Assembly: GCF_014650595.1 (NCBI RefSeq)
Contig: NZ_BMVG01000050.1
Coordinates: 1 to 49,167, forward strand
Length of the DNA: 49,167 nucleotides
Direction of reading: 5' to 3'
Source of the DNA: Streptomyces alanosinicus
Lineage (GTDB): Bacteria; Actinomycetota; Actinomycetes; Streptomycetales; Streptomycetaceae
Under the pieces are notes generated by a model that did not search any database, was not told the origin of the DNA, and was given only the letters and a program-made list of their open reading frames with translations. A program made the position numbers and the translations under genes. Below are positions 1-8,025 of this stretch, one piece after another (the first letter of the stretch is position 1; each line of letters opens with the position of its first letter).

Positions 1-78
1 AACTCCCACAGCTCATCCGGCACCAGCCGCTCAACGATCCCCACATCTGAAGCCTATCGAGCACCCAAAATGAGATGA

Positions 79-564
79 CCTCTCGTCGACTGGCTGGCAG
101 CGAACAGCCGCACCGTGGAGTCCTGCACCACCGCCCAGCTCGAACTCGCTTGGGAACGGAGTGAATCAATTCACGCCGCCTTGACAGCGACCGCGATCCA
201 AGCCCCTCTCCCCGCGTCTGCCGTCCAAGTCATCAATGACTGCAGCATTCAAGGTCGGGCCGCGGCTATCCTGACGCCCGAGAGCAATCGGCAATGGCAA
301 CTTAGCTCGGCTTCCTGCCTAGAAGATGCCCTAAGCATTGTCGCTGCCGACTCGATCAGCATCATCGCAGGCGAACGAGACGGAAAATTGGCCTTGCGTG
401 CATCGCTAACCTGCCGAGCCACCTTCTTCGACACGAGCCAAAGTCGTACCCGCAAATGGCGTGACATGAACATGAGCGGAAATCGTCAGAAGAGGGCACG
501 CTTCAATGCCAACAAGCGCAAAAACCCCAGATCAGCAAGTAGTCGTTGGCCTCGGTACATCTGA
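79..564 (+). pseudogene. Broken ABATE/CGNR zinc-finger regulator
   Basis: The reading frame opens after a stop at 76-78 with no good upstream start, so the N-terminus is missing; the first possible start is GTG at 115. The last 50 residues align with the CGNR zinc finger (FFDTSQSRTRKW, then SGNR, then a basic tail), and the part before fits the ABATE domain that normally precedes it. CGNR proteins are presumed DNA-binding regulators that hold zinc with four cysteines. Here three of the four positions are changed: Arg where the first Cys should be, Arg after RKW, and Ser in SGNR; only the Cys of LTCRATFF remains. Two of the changes look like TGT to CGT. The gene is very probably dead. Family assignment is from recognised motifs. 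Confidence 0.6.
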
Positions 565-689
565 GTGGGCCCCGCGCCTGCAATGCGTCTGTCGCGTTGG
601 GTACACCCCAACGGCACCACTGACACCGCGTCCTACATGGCCAGTTGGTCGTTGGTTTGGTCATGGGAATGGGCGTCGGGGAGTGCACC

Positions 690-885
690 GCCCACGCCCG
701 ATCTGGTCGCGTACGGGGGTCTGGGCAAGGCCGCACCAGAACGTGCGCGTCGGACTCTCTGCGGCCAACACTCACGACGGTCTCGGGCTCAAGCCGATGG
801 TGGCCCATTTCCACGTAGGACACGAATCCCACAACGCCCATTCCGAGCCCCAGCGGCTGCATGCTGGCAAAGCGTGCGATGTTCC
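690..885 (+). pseudogene. IS5-type transposase fragment
   Basis: A short stretch reads SAANTHDGLGLKPMVAHF followed by KACDVPGLRRWL, which matches the DDE catalytic segment of one group of IS5-family transposases (usual form SAANTHDSxALKP ... KAYDxPELRRW). No N- or C-terminal parts of that protein are present. It lies by chance in the same long open frame as the next transposase fragment. Remnant only. Confidence 0.5.
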
Positions 886-959
886 TGGCCTGCGGCGATG
901 GCTGCAAAGCCTTCCTCGCCCTCGCCGCGGCCCTCTGCTGCTACAAACGCCCACGCTCG

Positions 960-1495
960 AACGCGAAATTCAGTCGAACTGGGGGAAGTTGGGGTGCTTC
1001 AAGCAGGCGTCGCTGGTTCCCGCGCATCTGCGGAAGAGCGAGACATTGGCACAGGTCGGCGCCGGGTTCGGAGTCTCCGAGGCGCCGGCGTGGTGGTACG
1101 GGTACGAGACCATCGAAGTGCTCGCCTCTTGGCTATCGGGGATGCGCGAGGAACTCGTCGGCCTGGGCGAAGGCGACTTCGTCATCCCAGGCGGCACTCT
1201 CATCGCCACCGACGGCACACCGCTCTGGTTCTCGCGGGCGCCCCCGGGACGGACCCACGACCTGACGGCGGTCCGCGCGCACGGCATGGTCCAGTCCTGC
1301 CTCACCCGCCAGCTCCTGGTCCGGGAGGACCGCGCCTACCAGGGCGTCGGCGCCACCATCCGCACCCCCGGAGGACGCGCCTTCGCCCACCTCATGTCCT
1401 GGCAACTGCTGCGGCAAGCACACTGCTGCACTAACCACATCGGCAGGACCGTCGCAGCCATCCACATCCTCCTGACCTGCCAATACTCAGGATGG
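960..1495 (+). pseudogene. DDE transposase remnant with internal deletion
   Basis: Reads as the central and C-terminal part of an IS5-group (DDE_Tnp_4-like) transposase: ETLAQVGAGFGVSEAPAWW, then FVIPGGTLIATDGTPLWFSR, then RTHDLTAVRAHGMVQSCLTR and EDRAYQGVGATIRTPGGRAF. In intact relatives a segment of roughly 20-25 residues separates the GTLI part from DGTPLWFS; here the two are fused, so a piece is missing. The C-terminal LLRQAHCCTNHIGRTVAAIH part is recognisable. No start codon or terminal repeat can be assigned. Inactive remnant. Confidence 0.65.
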
Positions 1496-1643
1496 AAGAG
1501 GTCTCTGAGCAGTGTGCCGCGTATCGCGGTCAGCCTGGGCGGACGTAGCCCGGGAAGCGGATTCTGATCCGGCCCTGGGGGTGGCTCACCCGCTCGGATG
1601 CGTTCAGCGCGACACCGGTCGCGAGGGTGTGCATGGTGAGATC

Positions 1644-1880
1644 ATGATCACTACTCCTCACCCCAAGAAGACAGTTTCCCGGATGCCGCGAGTGTTCGCG
1701 GTAAGTGTCGCCGTGGCCGTCGCCTGTGCGGCGGGGGTGGCGACTGCCACATCCTCCGTGGCCGCGACGCCCGCCACACAGGTCGCCATGAAGGCCGCCC
1801 CGGCCGGGGGCCATGGCGAGGGCGGGGACGAGAACAAGTGCGGCAACGGCATCCTCGACCTCCTCAACTTCTGCAACTGA
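1644..1880 (+). CDS. Small secreted peptide with Cys pair
   Basis: A 78-residue protein starting at ATG 1644, chosen because the basic MITTPHPKK region leads directly into the signal peptide; upstream in-frame starts only add residues from the decayed region. A hydrophobic stretch (about residues 17-35) ends in an Ala-rich cleavage-like site, leaving a mature peptide of about 40 residues ending in ENKCGNGILDLLNFCN. The two cysteines, 12 residues apart, could form a disulfide. Third-position GC is high, supporting real coding. A strong hairpin follows 70 bases downstream. I do not recognise a family; it is not a chaplin by motif. It appears to be a stand-alone gene between transposase remnants. 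Confidence 0.55.
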   Translation: MITTPHPKKTVSRMPRVFAVSVAVAVACAAGVATATSSVAATPATQVAMKAAPAGGHGEGGDENKCGNGILDLLNFCN

Positions 1881-1952
1881 GAGACGACTGGCAGTAGTCC
1901 CTGCCTGCCAACCGCACAACCTCACATCGAAGAAATCCATCCACCCACGCCC

Positions 1953-1997
1953 AGGGCGGTCAGGAACAGGGGCAGGATCTCTGTCCCTGACCGCCCT
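1953..1997 (+). terminator. Hairpin terminator after the small secreted peptide
   Basis: A perfect 12-base inverted repeat (AGGGCGGTCAGG at 1953-1964, its complement at 1986-1997) with a 21-base loop that can extend the stem by an ACAG/CTGT pair. It lies 72 bases after the stop at 1880. No U tract follows, which is common in streptomycete terminators. Confidence 0.6.
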
Positions 1998-2204
1998 GCC
2001 GACCGCAACCGCTAGAGGTCCGCTGGCCTCCGGGCCCGGAGGTGCCGCCGGAGGTCGCTGACGAGAGTTCCGACTACCGCCAGGCCGAGCGGAATGCCCG
2101 CCGTATTCGGGGGGCAGGTCTGCACGACTTGAATGCGCGCGTACGGCGCCATCGCCCTCCGGCCAGCACCGCACGAACTTGCGGGGAGGACGGGTTGTAC
2201 GACA

Positions 2205-2567
2205 TAGACGACGTCGGCTCTTCCTCGGCCTGGACGTCGACAAGGGCGCCCACCACGGTCACGGGGCCACATCCTGCGCTCACTGGAGCTCACCGACGAG
2301 GTCACCGCCGAGTTGACCGTGCCGGTCGGCTGAAGGACCGCCGCCCCCTTGCTCATGACCGTCGACGACGGCACCAGCTTCCCCATCGCCGCCCACCTGG
2401 CGTCCTACGCCGGCCTCGCCCCGACAACAGGTCGTCGGGTACCTCGATCCACGGCGAACACGCGCCCAGAGGCAGCAACCGGCAACTCGAACAGGCGACT
2501 TTCCTGTTCGCGATGCTCCGCGACGGCACCTTCTACGAAACCCGCGTTCCACGGGTGACAGCTGCGT
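2205..2567 (+). pseudogene. IS110-type transposase remnant
   Basis: Pieces of an IS110/IS116 family transposase in shifting frames: an N-terminal FLGLDVDKGAHHGHG segment (from about 2222), SLELTDEVTAELTVPV (about 2283), then MTVDDGTSFPIAAHLASYAGL (about 2355), SGTSIHGEHAPRGSNRQLEQ (about 2437), and a C-terminal FAMLRDGTFYETRVP. Intact family members have several hundred residues; here most of the DEDD and linker regions are lost and at least two frameshifts occur. Inactive. Confidence 0.65.
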
Positions 2568-2713
2568 GAACCATTGTCGTCAGCCTCGGCAACCGCGAGC
2601 GCGAGCCTTGAAACCATTGGTGTGGTCCCACGGCGCTGCAGGCTGGTTGCGGTCCGGGAAGCCGGGTCGCGGACACCGCACGCAGGCGCCGGGACTTCCG
2701 CCCCGTCGGGGCC

Positions 2714-2945
2714 TTGGCTCAGATGACGAGCGAGCTCCAACTGCTGACCGGCTACCGGACGCCGGCCGAGATACGTCACATGGGAGCCGGGTGGTTGACC
2801 GCCTGGCTTGCCCGACGCGAGGTGCGCATGGCCGCGTGCGAGAACCACTCTTCGTGGCTCGTGGGCGACCTGGCCCAGCAGATCCTGGACCTGGACAAAC
2901 GCCGACTGCCCATGCCGGCCTCGCTCCCGTGCCCCGCGACTCAGG
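2714..2945 (+). pseudogene. Second IS110-type fragment
   Basis: The segment reads TSELQLLTGYRTPAEIRHMG, then LTAWLARREVRM, then VGDLAQQILDLDKR. This resembles the middle of an IS110 transposase, the part expected before the conserved C-terminal half that lies at 2355-2567. The order on the DNA is therefore reversed relative to an intact gene, so this is either a second relic or the product of rearrangement. Confidence 0.45.
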
Positions 2946-3086
2946 ACGCAAGCAAAACCGGCAACAGGCACAGACCCAACACACTACTGCCCCTGCCCCG
3001 CGGCAGGGTGGACGTGCTGTGGGCGATGCTGAGCGACAGACACCTGTTCAGTCGACGGCGGCTACCGGGCCATGCCGACCTACGGA

Positions 3087-3263
3087 TCAGATACCGAGAG
3101 GGAGGCCGAGGGGGGAGCCCACAAGAGTGCTGACGGGTTGTTCGAGAAGACCGTCGGTGATGTCGTCGGTGCTCCGGGGCTGGTCGGCTACGGCGGGGGC
3201 GATGGCTCCGAGGGAAAGCAGTGCGCTCACTGTTGCAACGGTCACGATGCGGCGGACAGACAT
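3087..3263 (-). CDS. Very small secreted peptide (58 aa)
   Basis: An open frame of 58 residues on the minus strand with ATG at 3263 and a GAGAGGGAA ribosome binding site just upstream. It begins MSVRRIVTVATVSALLSLGA, a clear signal peptide with an AxA-like cleavage site (AVADQ, about residue 27). The mature part is about 31 residues, acidic at first and ending in SPLGLPLGI. Small secreted peptides of this layout are common in Streptomyces, but I cannot name a family. It stands alone between an IS110 remnant and a non-coding stretch. Good start context and signal peptide support it; its small size limits confidence. Confidence 0.55.
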   Translation of the reverse strand: MSVRRIVTVATVSALLSLGAIAPAVADQPRSTDDITDGLLEQPVSTLVGSPLGLPLGI

Positions 3264-3585
3264 CACGGTGATTCCCTCTCGTAAGGAGAGACGCTGGAGG
3301 TACGGACCGGCAAGAGACTTCCCGCCCGCCAGGCCCGTGCATGCTCTACGTCACTCTCCTGGGGGATGGCCGTCCTCGCCTGAGCGCCTCGCTCGCCGCG
3401 CGGCAGACCCTGCGCGCGTGCGGTGCGTATCGTCTGGTGGCCGGCTGCGAGCTGGTTGCCGCCGTCCGGGCGCTGCGCCAGTGCGACCTGAGCCCCGACC
3501 CCCAGGGTCCAGATAGCCGACCGCTGGGCCGGACGGATGGCATCTGAGCTGGGGTAACGCGTGCACACCGAGATCGCCGGCGAGC
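3264..3585. other. Stretch without a convincing gene
   Basis: Several overlapping frames are open in both directions, as expected for high-GC DNA, but none shows a recognisable domain. It holds the presumed promoter of the small secreted peptide at 3087-3263. No hairpin or repeat was seen before the tandem repeat at 3586. Confidence 0.4.
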
Positions 3586-3624
3586 TTCTGACCTCTGTTT
3601 CTGACCTCTGTTTCTGACCTCTGT
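3586..3624. repeat. Three perfect 13-bp tandem repeats
   Basis: The unit TTCTGACCTCTGT occurs three times without mismatch at 3586-3598, 3599-3611 and 3612-3624. It lies just beyond the 3' end of the amino acid permease gene (stop at 3654 on the minus strand). Function unknown; it could vary in copy number by slippage. Confidence 0.9.
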
Positions 3625-3653
3625 CAGTGTCCTCCGCATCTCGGGGGGGACCT

Positions 3654-5129
3654 TCAGCTTTGGGGTGCGGTGGACCGCACGGCCGCCGCCTCGTTCGTGG
3701 CCAGCCGCGAGTGCCGGCGGCTGTAGCCGAAGTAGACGACCAGGGCCAGCAGCAGCCAGCCGGCGAAGAGCACGAAGGTGTCAGCGGGCAGGTTCCAGAT
3801 CAGGTAGCCGCAGAACAGTACCGACAGGGCGGGAACCACCGGGTAGCCGGGGACCTTGAAGCCGCGGGTCAGTTCGGGCTCGCGTACCCGGAGCACGATC
3901 ACGCCGACCGAGACCACGGCGAAGGCGACCAGGGTGCCCATACTCGTAAGGTTGGCCAGCCAGTCCAGCGGCACGAAGGCGGCGAGCAGCGCGATGAAGG
4001 CGCCGACGATCAGAGTGTTGCCGACGGGCGTGCCGCTGCGCACGCTCACCCTGCGGAAGACCGGTGGGAGCATGCCGTCGCGGCCCATCGAGTACAGGAT
4101 GCGGGTCTGGCCGTAGATGACTACCAGCGTGACGCTGACGATGGAGATCACCGCGCCCGCGGAGAGGATCGCACCGGGCCAGCTCTGGCCGGTGACACGC
4201 TGCAGGATCTCGGAAAGGCCGGCGTCCTGGCCGTTGAAGAGAGTCCACTTCTGCGCGCCGACGCCGACCAGGGCCACCAGGCAGTAGAAGGCCGTGACCA
4301 CAAGCAGCGCGCCGATGATGACCCGCGGCAGCGTCTTCTGCGGGTTCTTGACCTCCTCACCGGCGGTGGAGACGGCGTCCAGGCCGATGAAGGAGAAGAA
4401 GACCGAGGAGGCAGCCGCACTGATTCCGGCGAACCCGAGCGGGGCGAAGGGGTGCAGGTCGGCGGAGCGGAAGCCGGTGACGCCGATGACGATGAAGAGC
4501 AGGAGCACGCCCAGTTTGATCAGCACCATGACCGTGTTGACCAGGGCCGATTCCCTGGCGCCGCGCATCAGCAGCAGGCAGCAGAGCACGACCAGGACCA
4601 CGCCCGGCAGGTTGACGTAGCCGCCGTCCCCGGGTGGCGCGGCGATCGCCGCCGGCATGGTGAGGCCGAACAGGCGCTGCGTCAGGTCGTTGAGGTACTG
4701 GCCCCAGCTGACCGCGATGGCCGCGCCGGAGACGGCGTACTCCAGCAGCAGGCAGGAGCCGACCACCCAGGCCGCCAGCTCGCCCAGCGTGGCGTAGGCG
4801 TAGGAGTAGGACGAGCCGGAGACCGGCACCGCCGAGGTGAGTTCGGCGTAGCAGAGGGCGGTCAGCGCGGCCGTGATCGCGCCGATCACGAAAGAGAGGA
4901 TCACGGCCGGTCCCGCCTGTGGCACGGCCGTGCTGAGGGTGAAGAAGATCCCGGTACCGATGGTCGCGCCGACGCCGATCATCGTGAGCTGGAAGCTGCC
5001 TACGGTCCGGTGCAGCCCGCTGCCATGGGCGTCGCCCTGCTCGGCGCCTGCCTCGGCATCGGCCAGGAAGGCCGAGACCGGCTTGCGGCGCAGCAGTTGC
5101 TGACGGAGTCTCACATCGTTCGAAGGCAT
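3654..5129 (-). CDS. APC-family amino acid permease
   Basis: A 491-residue integral membrane protein of the amino acid-polyamine-organocation superfamily, most like the cationic amino acid transporter (CAT) group. After a soluble N-terminal tail of about 45 residues comes the signature first helix with TMIGVGATIGTGIFF, then about a dozen hydrophobic segments. FSFIGLDAVSTAGEEVKNPQ is the conserved central motif of APC transporters, followed by TRILYSMGRDGMLP. It probably imports an amino acid by cation-coupled or exchange transport. It lies 85 bases downstream of the LysA-like decarboxylase on the same strand, so the pair may take up and decarboxylate an amino acid. Substrate is not determined by sequence. 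No break or unusual feature was seen. Confidence 0.9.
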   Translation of the reverse strand: MPSNDVRLRQQLLRRKPVSAFLADAEAGAEQGDAHGSGLHRTVGSFQLTMIGVGATIGTGIFFTLSTAVPQAGPAVILSFVIGAITAALTALCYAELTSAVPVSGSSYSYAYATLGELAAWVVGSCLLLEYAVSGAAIAVSWGQYLNDLTQRLFGLTMPAAIAAPPGDGGYVNLPGVVLVVLCCLLLMRGARESALVNTVMVLIKLGVLLLFIVIGVTGFRSADLHPFAPLGFAGISAAASSVFFSFIGLDAVSTAGEEVKNPQKTLPRVIIGALLVVTAFYCLVALVGVGAQKWTLFNGQDAGLSEILQRVTGQSWPGAILSAGAVISIVSVTLVVIYGQTRILYSMGRDGMLPPVFRRVSVRSGTPVGNTLIVGAFIALLAAFVPLDWLANLTSMGTLVAFAVVSVGVIVLRVREPELTRGFKVPGYPVVPALSVLFCGYLIWNLPADTFVLFAGWLLLALVVYFGYSRRHSRLATNEAAAVRSTAPQS

Positions 5130-5214
5130 GGCGGGGTGGCCTTTCGGTGCGGGGCAGGTCGGGGTACGTCCCGGACGTGAGGTACGGGACGGGAGTCTCT
5201 TGGTGGCTACGGCC

Positions 5215-6495
5215 TCATGGCAGATCGCGCCGCATCAGGTCGTCGTAGGTCTCGCGGCGGACGACCGCCCGATGCGCGCCGTCGCGGACAAAGACGACGG
5301 GCGGTCGGCGGGCACCGTTGTAGTTGTTGCTGAGCGCGTAGGTGTAGGCGCCGGTGACCGGCACCGCGATCAGGTCTCCCACGCGCGGGTCCTGCAGCGG
5401 GACGCCGATGCTGAGGGTGTCGCCGGACTCGCAGTGGCGGCCGACCAGCCGGCATGGCTCGCCCTGACCGGTTGGGCGGGTGGCGACGGCCGCCTCGAAG
5501 CGCTGCTGGTAGAGGGAGACCTCCAGGTTGTCCGCCATGCCACCGTCGATGGCGACGAAAGTGGGGCCGTCGCCGCGCTTGACCGAGACGACGCGGTACA
5601 GCGAGAGGCCGGCCTCGGCGACCATGGAACGGCCCGGCTCGATCAGGATGCGGGCGTCGGCGGGGAGCAGCCGCTTGGCGACGTCGGTCAGGGCGTCGAG
5701 GTACTCCTCCACGGTCGGGGGCCGGTCGGCGTACGTATACCGGGCGCCGAGACCGCCGCCGAGGTCGTAGACGGCGAACTCGCCGAGTTCCGCGACCGCC
5801 TCGACCGCACGGGCGAAGGGCTCGGTATCCAGGATCTGCGAGCCGACGTGGACGTGGACGCCCTCCAGGCGCAGCCGTTCGCTGCCGCGCAGCCGGGCGA
5901 TGGCCTCTCGGGCTTGCGGGAGCAGCAGGCCGAACTTGGAGCCGTTCTGGCCGGTGGAGACCGCCTCGTGGGTGTCGGGGCGGATGTCGGGGGTCACCCG
6001 GACCAGCACGCCTTGTTCGCCCCGAGTGGCGGCGAGGATCCGCTCCAGCTTGTCGATGTCGTCGAAGTTGTCGATGACGATCGTCCCGGCGCCGGCCTCG
6101 ACGGCGAGGCGCAGCTCCTCGTCGGTTTTGGCGTTGCCGTGCACGACCAGCCCGGCCGGGTCCGCGCCGGCCGCCAGCGCCAGGGTGAGCTCACCGCCGC
6201 CCGCGACGTCGATGCCCAGGCCCTCCTCGGCGAGCAGCCGGTAGACAGCGGTACAGGGGAAGGCCTTGGAGGCGAAGGTCGCCCGGGAGTTCGGCCAGCG
6301 GGCGGCGAGCCCGTCGGCGTACCGGCGGGCCCGGGCCCGGATCGCGGCCTCGTCGACGACCAGTGCGGGGGTGCCGTAGGCCTCGGCGAGCTCAGCGACG
6401 GGAACGCCGCCCAGCACCAGCGCGCCGGAGTGGTCCACACCGGTCCCCGGCGGGAAGAGCCCGACCAACTCCCGCGCTGCCCGCGTCGCTGCCAT
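5215..6495 (-). CDS. lysA: Diaminopimelate decarboxylase-like PLP enzyme
   Basis: A group IV PLP-dependent decarboxylase of 426 residues, with the alanine-racemase-like barrel followed by a beta domain. Visible features: PLP lysine in TFASKAF; HVHVGSQI; the glycine-rich phosphate loop in YDLGGGLGARY; EPGRSMV; CESGDTL with the active-site Cys of the C-terminal domain; and GAYTYALSNNYNG. LysA converts meso-diaminopimelate to lysine in the last step of lysine synthesis; paralogues act on related amino acids, so the exact substrate is open, especially as it sits beside a permease. ATG 6495 was chosen over GTG 6531 because GAGGAG lies 7 bases upstream of it. It is divergent from the PucR regulator, which may control it. 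Confidence 0.85.
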   Translation of the reverse strand: MAATRAARELVGLFPPGTGVDHSGALVLGGVPVAELAEAYGTPALVVDEAAIRARARRYADGLAARWPNSRATFASKAFPCTAVYRLLAEEGLGIDVAGGGELTLALAAGADPAGLVVHGNAKTDEELRLAVEAGAGTIVIDNFDDIDKLERILAATRGEQGVLVRVTPDIRPDTHEAVSTGQNGSKFGLLLPQAREAIARLRGSERLRLEGVHVHVGSQILDTEPFARAVEAVAELGEFAVYDLGGGLGARYTYADRPPTVEEYLDALTDVAKRLLPADARILIEPGRSMVAEAGLSLYRVVSVKRGDGPTFVAIDGGMADNLEVSLYQQRFEAAVATRPTGQGEPCRLVGRHCESGDTLSIGVPLQDPRVGDLIAVPVTGAYTYALSNNYNGARRPPVVFVRDGAHRAVVRRETYDDLMRRDLP

Positions 6496-6629
6496 CAGCC
6501 ACTCCTCGCCATGCTTGCGTGCTTGTGTCACTCCCCCGAGGTGTGTCGCTCTCCCGAGGCGCTCGCCTTATGTTCAGCCCCCTGCCCTCCCCAGTCATTG
6601 GCGATTTTGCCTAAGATAGGAGGGTGAGC

Positions 6630-7838
6630 ATGGCGAATCTGCCGACCCATAGCGGCACGAGCGAGGAGTTGTACGCCCTCGCCGACGCCGTTGGGGCGGC
6701 GACGGGCGCAGCCGTGGCGATCGAGGATCTGGATCGCCGGGTGCTTGCCCATTCGACCCTGCCCGACCAGCGGATCGACGAGCTCCGGCGCAGGGGCATC
6801 CTGGATCGCCGGGTCCCGGAGCAGCCGGAGCAGCTTGCTCAGTACCGTGAGGTGCTGGCCGCGCCGGGCGTGGTCCGGCTGCCTGTGCTGGCCGAGGAGG
6901 AGTTGCCCCGCGCGGCGGTCGCGATCCGGGCCGGGCGGCGCCCATTGGGCACTATCTGGGCGATCGAGGGCGAGCGCCCGATCGACGACGCCGGAGAACG
7001 GGCGATGCTCGACGGGGCCGGGCTCGCCGCCCTTCACATGCTGCGGCGCCGCAGCGCGGCCGAGCTGGAGCTGCAGGCCCGTGAGGAGGCGCTGCGCGCC
7101 GCCCTGCACGGTCGGCGGACCGCCCGCGAGGTGCGCTTCGAGCTGGGCCTGCCTCGCCAGCGACCGCTGGCTCTGCTCGGCTTCGCCCCGCTGAGGAGCT
7201 CGGACGCCCCCGGGGACGACGTGCTGGTACACCTGGCCGCCGCGTCCACCCGGCACTGGCCGGCCGTACACGCCGAGGCCTCGATCGCGACCATCGGCCG
7301 CACCGTCTACGTGCTGCTGCCGCTGGACGACGAGCCCACCGCCTTCGCGACCGCCCGGCGGCTGGGTGATCAAGCGGCGGCCGTACTCGACCTCAGCATC
7401 GCACCACCGCTGCGGGCCGCCGCCTCCCGCGTCGCCTCCGACCCGGAGGAGCTGCCCGACCTGCGGTCGGAGGTCGACGACATCCTGCGGGTCACCACGG
7501 CCGACCCAGAGGCACCGGCCTTCGCAACGCTGCGCGACACCCACGCCCGGGTGCTGCTCGCGCACGTCGCCGACGAACTGGCCCGGCGCCCGCAGCTGCG
7601 CCATCCGGGCATCGAGGCGATGCTGGAGCACGACCGTGCCAAGGGCACCGCCTTCGCTGCCTCGGTCACCGCCTGGCTGGACGCCGTGGGCAACGTCGGC
7701 GAGGCCGCCGCGCGGCTGACGATCCATCCGAACACGCTCAAGTACCGGCTGCGCCGAGCCGCGGAGCTCTTCGGTGTCGACCTCGCCCACCCGGACGACC
7801 GACTCTCCTGCTGGCTCCAGCTTCGGGCACCCTACTGA
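6630..7838 (+). CDS. PucR-family transcriptional regulator
   Basis: A 402-residue regulator. The C-terminal 60 residues are the PucR helix-turn-helix: LDAVGNVGEAAARLTIHPNT followed by LKYRLRRAAELFGVDL. The N-terminal half, containing AIEDLDRRVLAHS, resembles a GAF-like sensor region, and the middle a GGDEF-like linker as in CdaR/PucR proteins. ATG 6630 has a perfect AGGAGG 6 bases upstream (6618-6623); the in-frame GTG at 6624 would leave no spacing. The gene diverges from lysA and the permease across a region of about 130 bases, so local control of amino acid uptake and use is plausible but inferred. Confidence 0.85.
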   Translation: MANLPTHSGTSEELYALADAVGAATGAAVAIEDLDRRVLAHSTLPDQRIDELRRRGILDRRVPEQPEQLAQYREVLAAPGVVRLPVLAEEELPRAAVAIRAGRRPLGTIWAIEGERPIDDAGERAMLDGAGLAALHMLRRRSAAELELQAREEALRAALHGRRTAREVRFELGLPRQRPLALLGFAPLRSSDAPGDDVLVHLAAASTRHWPAVHAEASIATIGRTVYVLLPLDDEPTAFATARRLGDQAAAVLDLSIAPPLRAAASRVASDPEELPDLRSEVDDILRVTTADPEAPAFATLRDTHARVLLAHVADELARRPQLRHPGIEAMLEHDRAKGTAFAASVTAWLDAVGNVGEAAARLTIHPNTLKYRLRRAAELFGVDLAHPDDRLSCWLQLRAPY

Positions 7839-8025
7839 GCGGCCGGCCAGGACGCCTCCCCGAGCCGAAGCCCCGGCCTGGGACCGGAGGCACCCCCGCC
7901 GGCAGACCCGCCGGAACAGCGGCTCCGATGCCTGCTCACGCCAGGTGTCCTCGTACGGGTCGACTTGATCCCGTGGCCTCCGGGGATGCTGGTGAGCAGA
8001 GGCAGCGAAGGCGAGATGATCGACC

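Noticed and set aside
5128..6627. Long plus-strand open frame of 499 codons opposite the lysA gene
   Set aside because: It mirrors the codon structure of lysA and has no recognisable domain; long antisense frames are expected in high-GC DNA.
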